Shown here in pieces: positions 16,973 to 64,000 of a stretch of 64,000 bases of DNA; the first letter of the stretch is position 1; each line of letters begins with the position of its first letter. The notes under the pieces were generated by a model, which was not told the DNA's origin, ran no database searches, and saw only the letters and a program-made list of their open reading frames with translations. The translations under genes were made by a program, and so were the position numbers. The DNA comes from Elephas maximus indicus. Its lineage: Eukaryota > Chordata > Mammalia > Proboscidea > Elephantidae. The stretch is taken from positions 26,371,866-26,435,865 of the forward strand of contig NC_064846.1 in the NCBI RefSeq assembly GCF_024166365.1. The letters run 5' to 3'.

Positions 16973-17198
16973 ACCCGAAACCCGTTGCTATCTAATCAAT
17001 TCTGACTCATAGTGACCCTACCGGACTGAGCAGAACTGCCCTATAGGATTTCCAAGGCTGTAATCTCTACAGAAGCAGTCTGCCACATCGTTCTCCCACA
17101 GAGCGGCTGGGGACCAGCTGGTGGGTTCCAACTGCCAAGCTTTAAGTTAGCAAAAGGTAGCAGCCAAGTGCTTAACCACTGCACCACCAGGGCTCCCC
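16973..17198 (-). mobile_element. AfroSINE copy
   Basis: acccgttgctatctaatcaa to taaccactgcaccaccaggg in reverse orientation, with an internal duplication near ccagctggtggg. Confidence 0.85.
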
Positions 17199-17199
17199 C

Positions 17200-20100
17200 T
17201 GGGTAGGTAGGACGAAACTAACTTCAACTGTCACAGCCATGAAGAGTGCACAAGGCGCCATGTTTTGCCCTCAGTATAATTCTCATATGATTCTCTTTTG
17301 TTGGTAAATTGAGCCCCATCTAGCAGACGGAGCAATGAGGGCTCCAGAAAAGGTTCGGTTCTCACTCACAGTGCGCCTAGGGAGTAAGTGGTGGAGCTGA
17401 CTCTAGGTCACACTGAACGACTTAGGAGACCATTTAATAAAAGGCCACCATCCTCACCCCAATTCAGACCAGCGAGGCAGATTTAACATCAAAGCCCATA
17501 CCTCCTGCCTTGCTCTCTGCAACCTGGTGGGGGGAGGGGCAGTGGGAGGACACTGGAAAAGGTGTGGGTAGGAGCCCACAAGCAGGAAAACCAGAAGCTG
17601 CTGAAAACTGACAAAGGGGCCACACACACACAGATACGGCTGGTTCAGATGTCCACAGCTCCCCAAAGGACCATCCTTGTCTGCCTTTGATGGTGTTCTG
17701 ACTTTGCCCACAGCATCCCCCTCCCACCCTAAACGGAAATCCTTATAATATCCTTCCCACCTTCCCTCTATCCTCTCTTCTCTCAAGGGATTGAATGGCG
17801 GCCCCTCCCTTTCCACTCTCTCTGCCTGTCCCACCCCCAACACATGTTTACCGATTTATTAAAACAAAAGCAAACAAAAAACCCCTGACCTCTGTCACTA
17901 CCCAGTTGAAAATCTTCCCATGGTTCCCAATGTCTAAGACAAAGGTCCCAGCTGTGCTCTTCAGCCTGGACTGCAGGGCTCCTGCCTCCCCGCCACCTCC
18001 CTCCCCCACCATTCAGCCACACCAACATTCAAGTGGGTTGTAGCTGCCTATACCTACTCCTCCTCTTCTCTGGCTCCATGCATTTGCTCAGACTGTCCCT
18101 TTGGTTCAAACATTCTTCCCTACCTCCCCTAATTCCTACTTTTCCACTTATTAAGTATCAGCCAGTCTTCACTTTTCCCGGGAAGTCTTCTCTGACCACC
18201 CCAGGCCCCTTGCCCAGTCTAGGCTGAGGTCCATCCCTTTGAGCAGCTACTACATCCTGTGCCTAACTGAATCCTTGAACCCCATGGCTTTCATAGCCGG
18301 CTCTCATAGCCTATTGCCATGTCTGTTCTTCACTTCACTTAAAGTTCCAACCGGAGGATGGACCTGAATCTGAACCATTACGGGGTTGTCGGGGAACCAG
18401 AGAAACGCAGCTATTCCAGACGGTCTTGGGATCAGAAATGCAAAGGGAAAGACCAACAAGAAAGACTAATGCTATGGCTCAGAGGGGTGATGCCCTATAG
18501 CTACATGTCTGGGCAGAAAGAGCCAGACCTGGGTTGAGGCCAGCTCCTGGGGCTTGAGCAGAGAGAACAGCTCACTACCAGGGATGGCTGGATGCTAGTC
18601 AGCCAGGCACAAAGACCCCCTTACCTACACGCTCTCTTCCTGTGGTGAGAGGCCCCAAGAACACAGCTTAAAAGGGCCTCATCCTAGTCCTGTCAAACAT
18701 TCCCTTCCCCTGGAACAGAAACAGGTGCCTTCTGGAGCCAGCAGTCAGAAGGAACCATAGCTTCTAGCACCATTTTTCAGAAACTCGTAAGATCTTTGTT
18801 GGACATCTTAGGAAAGCAGCACCACAGGAGGCTGACACGGTGAGGGGGGTGGCAGGGCAGGGGCGCAGCTTCGCTCAGACCCGCCGGACATTGGCACAGT
18901 AGTCCAGGCAGGGAGACCACGCAGCCAGGCACTGGTTTGGGTGGTCCAGGGCAGGCAAGAGAACCAACCAGCAGGTGATTTTCTTGCTTACTGTCCCCTC
19001 TTGCTGCTCGATGGAGCCACCACAAGTCTCACCAGATGGCAAGAATCCTGCCACTCCTCTGGCCAACAAGGAACGCTGACACACATGCACACCCTCCCCC
19101 CTACCCACCAAGAGGACTCAGGACGTGCCCTGCCTTTTCTTTTCCTTCCCTTCCAGAGCTTGACCCAGTGACCCAGAACTCTACTAGCCATTCCACCTTA
19201 TTCTTCATTTGTTGCACTCCTCAGGGTCCCAAACTGCCGAGCAGGACCAGGGGTTCCCCTGTGGACTTAATCGGGACGCCAATCTTCTTTAACCAGTGAA
19301 AAGCCACAAAGGGCAGGTAGTGAAAAGAGAGACGGGAGACAGAAGCCCTGAGCCAGGTTTTCGGTATGCAAGTGTTTTTGACTCCACAGCCTGTTGCTTA
19401 AAACGAAACATCGACAGCAGCCAGAATACACACCCAAATGCATAAAAATAAAGGCAAATATAAAATAAACCACACAATTACCACGGCCCAAACAAAACCA
19501 AAAAGTCCAAATGCAAAACCCCTCAACTTTATATATATATATATATTTTTGTTTTGTTTTTGTTTTTTTAAAAAGGGAGAACAACTGTTCAAAACCAACT
19601 GGGCAGTACGGTGGGGTGGGAGCAGTCCTACAGAAGGGGGCCTAGAGCATCCCCCCCGGGAACAAAGAACAAACACAATACAAAGAAAATAACCACCAAT
19701 GCTCCCGCGTGGGTCAGGAGCCTCCAGAGAATAGATTGTCCCATCCTCAAACTGGCTTTTTTTTTTTTTGTCTTCCCCCCCCCATTTTCTTCTTTTGTTG
19801 TTGTTGTTTTAGCACCTGTACAATAAAACTGTACCATCTCCAACCAGAGCCAGCCACGGGGAGGCCCTCTTGACTTTGGATGGCACATACTCTCTACAAG
19901 GATTGTTCGGAAAAATAGCAATTGGTAGAAAAATAAGAACAAGAGTGGGAAAGACAACACCACTGAGGGGGCAGGCATGGGGAAGCAGCCAAGCTCCTCC
20001 CTCCCTCCTCCTCTCTCTCTCTCTCCCTGAACAAACCCAGCACTGCAGGCCCTTGAGGCCAGGAGGGAGGCCTGACGGCCACACTCAGCCCCAAGCCTGC

Positions 20101-20404
20101 AGGCAGGAGTGGAGCCGGAGCTGGAGACGAATCTCTTGCCTAAGAAACAGCTCAGGCCTGGATTTCACATCTGGCCGTCGGTCCCAAAGCCCTCTGCAGA
20201 TTCCAAAGGAGACTGGGGGCAGAGGAAGGAGAGAGGCACTGCTAGTCTGGGAAGGGATGAGAGCCGGGAGCTGAGAAGCTCAGTATCTAGAGAGGGCTCA
20301 GCCAGAACCAGGTGGGGTGGGTGGGGCTGCAGGGGAAAGATGCGGGAACAAATCCAGATTGTGCACTCTGAGGGGGCAGCGAAGGGGGGGGCACCTTACC
20401 CAGC
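17200..20404. other. Region downstream of BCORL1; possible long 3' UTR
   Basis: No afrotherian SINE is present. About 17,880-18,330 is an L2-like relic. From about 18,776 to 20,404 the minus strand looks like 3' UTR sequence, T-rich with an (AT) run at 19529-19545 and a T/G stretch at 19545-19570. No coding exon is visible on either strand. Confidence 0.5.
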
Positions 20405-21271
20405 AGACCCATTCTCTACTCTTCCTTTATTAGAGTCACTCATTAACCTCTCCCCCGACAATCCTCCCCGCCCTGGTAAACACATATCTCAAAATAGCAG
20501 GGCTGCCACGAAGGAGAGGAGGGGAAAACGAGAAAAAACTGTGTGTGGAGGGGAGCACCAAAGCCTTGGGATTGACCCCAACCCCCAGCCCCGGGCCAGC
20601 ACCAGCTAGCTTCATTAGTCACACTTGATGTCTCCCCAGCCACCCCCCCGCCTTCCCCGGTGGGGAAAAACCCCAAGAGTCACTTTGTAAGAGGCAGGGA
20701 GGGGCTCCAGAGCTTATCAAGAAACAGAAGGTGGTGAAGAAAGTCCCTCAATACAAGTTGTCTCAAACCATCACAGTGATACAGACTTATCAGAAACCAA
20801 TGAAACAATACAAATTAAATACTAATAAAATAAATACTATGAAAGACAGAAGAACACAGGGGAACAGAGCGGGCGCTCAGAGATTTGAGCTTTTCTCATT
20901 TCTCCTCAGGACAGGCCATGGCCATCCAGGGCCCAGGTTTGGTCTTGGTCATACCCCGGGAGGCCAGTCCAAAGGACCCTAGCGCCACCTCCCACCACCC
21001 CTGGGACCTGTTGTCCTCAGATGTGGGGTTGAACTCTCCACCCCCATCACCAACCACCACGACACCAATGACGATGACAGGGAGATGAGAACTAATTGTA
21101 ACCCCCCCAAAAAATCCAGTCACTAATGCTGGCATTTGATAAGGCGGCTTCTTGTTGGTCCATATTATTGCCTCATTCTGCAGTCTGGTGCTCGGTGGGG
21201 GGAGACATGGGAGATGGGGGAAGGGCGGACTCAGGAGGAGAAAGAAGAAAAGGGAGGGGCCGTTTCCCCCG
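20405..21271 (-). other. BCORL1: BCORL1 3' UTR (minimum estimate)
   Basis: Non-coding sequence downstream of the stop to the first minus-strand AATAAA (20431-20426). The UTR may be longer. The minus-strand sequence down to about 18,776 stays free of afrotherian SINEs and T-rich like a 3' UTR, and the next minus-strand AATAAA is at 17860-17855. Which signal is used cannot be decided from sequence. Confidence 0.5.
20426..20431 (-). terminator. BCORL1: Candidate BCORL1 poly(A) signal AATAAA
   Basis: TTTATT on the plus strand equals AATAAA on the minus strand, about 840 bases after the stop, followed by a G/T-containing gaatgggtctgctggg. A second candidate is at 17855-17860. Usage is an inference. 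Confidence 0.45.
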
Positions 21272-62119
<40,848 letters not shown>

Positions 62120-64000
62120 CTAGCAGGGGACACAACCAGAGAAGGACATGAGGCCCCGACTGGGCACCACCACCACCTGCTTCTGAATGTCCCCTGCCTG
62201 CCTGGGTTCCCCTAGAACCTTCCTGTCTTACTTCCCTCAGTGGCTTTCAGGAAATCACAAATAACGGGTGGGGGGTTCCCAAGTTGTACACCGGGGCCTC
62301 CATGCCCAGGTCTGCAAGTCCCTGCGGAGAAGCCTGGTCTAGCTGGACTCCCCTCTTGTGGCCATTTCTACAGTTTTCTAGGGCTCTCACCAGGACTGGG
62401 GAGGAAACCCAAGCACCCAGGTCTTCTCTTGGGGCTTATCCATCAAGGTGACCCTCCAGGATGTTCAGGGCACTGTCGTCTTATTTTAAGTCTATCAGAG
62501 AAGCTGGCTGAAGGTGCCATATAGGCAATCCTTTTCTACAACAAACCACCACCCTTGCTGTGTTTTATGTCCTAAATCTAAATTGTCACCTGATGGGTGT
62601 GTCTAGAGCAGACAACACTTACTGCACATGTCATGATACTGATGCGTGGCCGCCAGGCTGCTGGGTGCTGTCAATAATTTTAAGGGTGTCCCTTCCTTCC
62701 CTGCAGTGTACATGTCCCCCTCTTAGCATGCCACCCAGCTCCAGGCCAGTGTCTTCTCTCCCACCCTTGAACCCTTGCCTAAGTTCCATCTCCTCCCATC
62801 CCCACAGCCTCCCAGCACCACCAAAGGAAAACCCTCAAGGCCACAGACTCCAAGTCCAGGTTAGCGCACCCTAGAGGGAAGGGCTCGTGGCCAGAGAGCT
62901 GGGTCCCAAAGGAAAAAGCATCATCCGTACTCCCACCTGCTCACAAAGTGTTCTCCAAATTTCAATTAAGAATCTGAGACAACAGTACAGTCCTGACCAC
63001 AAAAGGCTGTTGGGTCAGACGAGGAGGGTGATGTTGAAAAGAGGACCCACGCTCATGGGAAGTTGAGTGTTTTAAAGTTCTAAGCACAGCAAGAATGTAC
63101 TGTCCTCTGCCCTAGGGAAGATGGGGCAGGAACGATGGCTTGAGTGGCCTGAGTGGGAGGTCTGGGTTAAAGAAGAAAGCCCTAACATAAGCTGCAGCAC
63201 ATTTCCTAGGTGGGCAAAGCACTGGAATGTTCCGCATCTTTGGGGAAAAGGCCTGCACTTGGGTTTGCCTCCCTTCTCTGGAGCAACAGTCCTTGAAGAA
63301 GTCAGCTCCCGTCTCACCAGCCACCCTAGCCAAAGGGCAGTCAGGGCGCCCAGAGCCAAGCCCAACGAGAAAAAGGAGAGCACTGCTAACTCACTCCCAC
63401 CCATGGAACCAGGGTACCATCATGGGCTCCAAAACTGTACCTAGGGCAAGAGAAGCAAAAAAGGTAAGGGAGGTGCCACTGTGGGCCTCGCCCCATCTTT
63501 TCAGGGCTCCAGAAGAGGCTAACCGAGTGGGGAGGCTCAGCCCCTTTAAAAAGCAGCCAGAACAGCAGAAGTGGGAGGGTTCCACTGCTAGCCATGACTG
63601 CTGGTGACAAACAACAGAAATGATCTTGAGAAGAGGGGAGGATGCAGTCAGGGGGATCTCGAGGAAGAAGAGAAAGGGAGGGCCTGAGGGAAAAGGAAGA
63701 AATACTTTCACATCAACTCCTGAGAGACCAGAAAAGCTAGACCTATACCCAGCCTTGGGCCAGGGGGTAAGCCTGTTCTGACTAGACTTACCAGGGATGG
63801 TTTTGGAGGGGAAGACAGAGCGAAGGGAAACAAGCAGCAGCCCCCACCCCCACCCCTTCGCTGACCCCACAGGGGGGACCACCTAGGGAAGGTGCTATTT
63901 CTTTACTTTTTTTCCCCTCTTGACTACAGAAAGGGGAGCTAGCTGCAGACTTGAGTCCTCTTGCTCACTCCCACTCGCATGAAATCACACTTGAAAGCAG
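62120..64000 (-). other. BCORL1: BCORL1 upstream intron (partial)
   Basis: No SINE, no coding exon and no match to the expected N-terminal exon. The sequence is unique and moderately GC-rich. The exon with the start codon must lie beyond the window. Confidence 0.7.

Overview
This is nuclear DNA from a placental mammal. It carries parts of two multi-exon, intron-rich genes in a background of SINEs, LINEs and ancient LTRs. About 27 copies of tRNA-derived SINEs of the AfroSINE type (heads like GGAGCCCTGGTGGC or GGAGTCCCTGGGTGGTGC, body with CTATGGGGCAGTTCTACTCT, end with ATGAGTCGGAATCGACT) point to an afrotherian. An elephant or close relative (Proboscidea/Paenungulata) fits best; this is inferred from repeat type, not from a database match. 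The gene pair is the ELF4 / BCORL1 neighbourhood of the mammalian X chromosome (human Xq26.1), seen here in the opposite orientation to the human reference.

Left part (1-12,765, + strand): the 3' portion of ELF4 (MEF), an ETS-domain transcription factor. Seven coding exons (4399-10846) encode residues 26-663 of an expected 663-residue protein. The first coding exon lies upstream of the window. The 3' UTR runs to a poly(A) signal at 12739-12744 and contains an antisense SINE.

Middle (about 12,765-20,400): intergenic DNA between two convergent (tail-to-tail) genes. It holds L2/MIR relics, SINEs, and an isolated CpG-rich block (about 15,850-16,600) with a perfect CTCF consensus. That block also has a promoter-like CCAAT/GC-box area, a 77-bp GT-AG intron-like segment and an AATAAA. 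It resembles nothing I recognise and is the best candidate for an undescribed transcription unit.

Right part (about 20,400-62,119, - strand): twelve coding exons of BCORL1, the BCL6-corepressor-like subunit of the PRC1.1 Polycomb complex. They encode 1753 residues plus the stop. Only the first roughly 30 residues are missing (upstream, beyond 64,000). The exons carry the proline-rich N-terminal half, the CtBP-binding PLDLS motif, basic nuclear localisation clusters, three ankyrin repeats and the C-terminal PUFD domain. One intron uses a GC donor.

The two proteins are not known to share a pathway step. ELF4 activates immune and cell-cycle genes, while BCORL1 is a corepressor. The rest of the window is introns: afrotherian SINEs of at least four subtypes (one with a tRNA-Gly-like head), a cluster of L1 3' ends at 27.0-30.8 kb, a pair of oppositely oriented LINE tails at 57.3-57.9 kb, a polypurine microsatellite and MaLR-like LTR relics. 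I see no evidence for bacterial, phage or CRISPR content, or for an intact mobile-element coding region.
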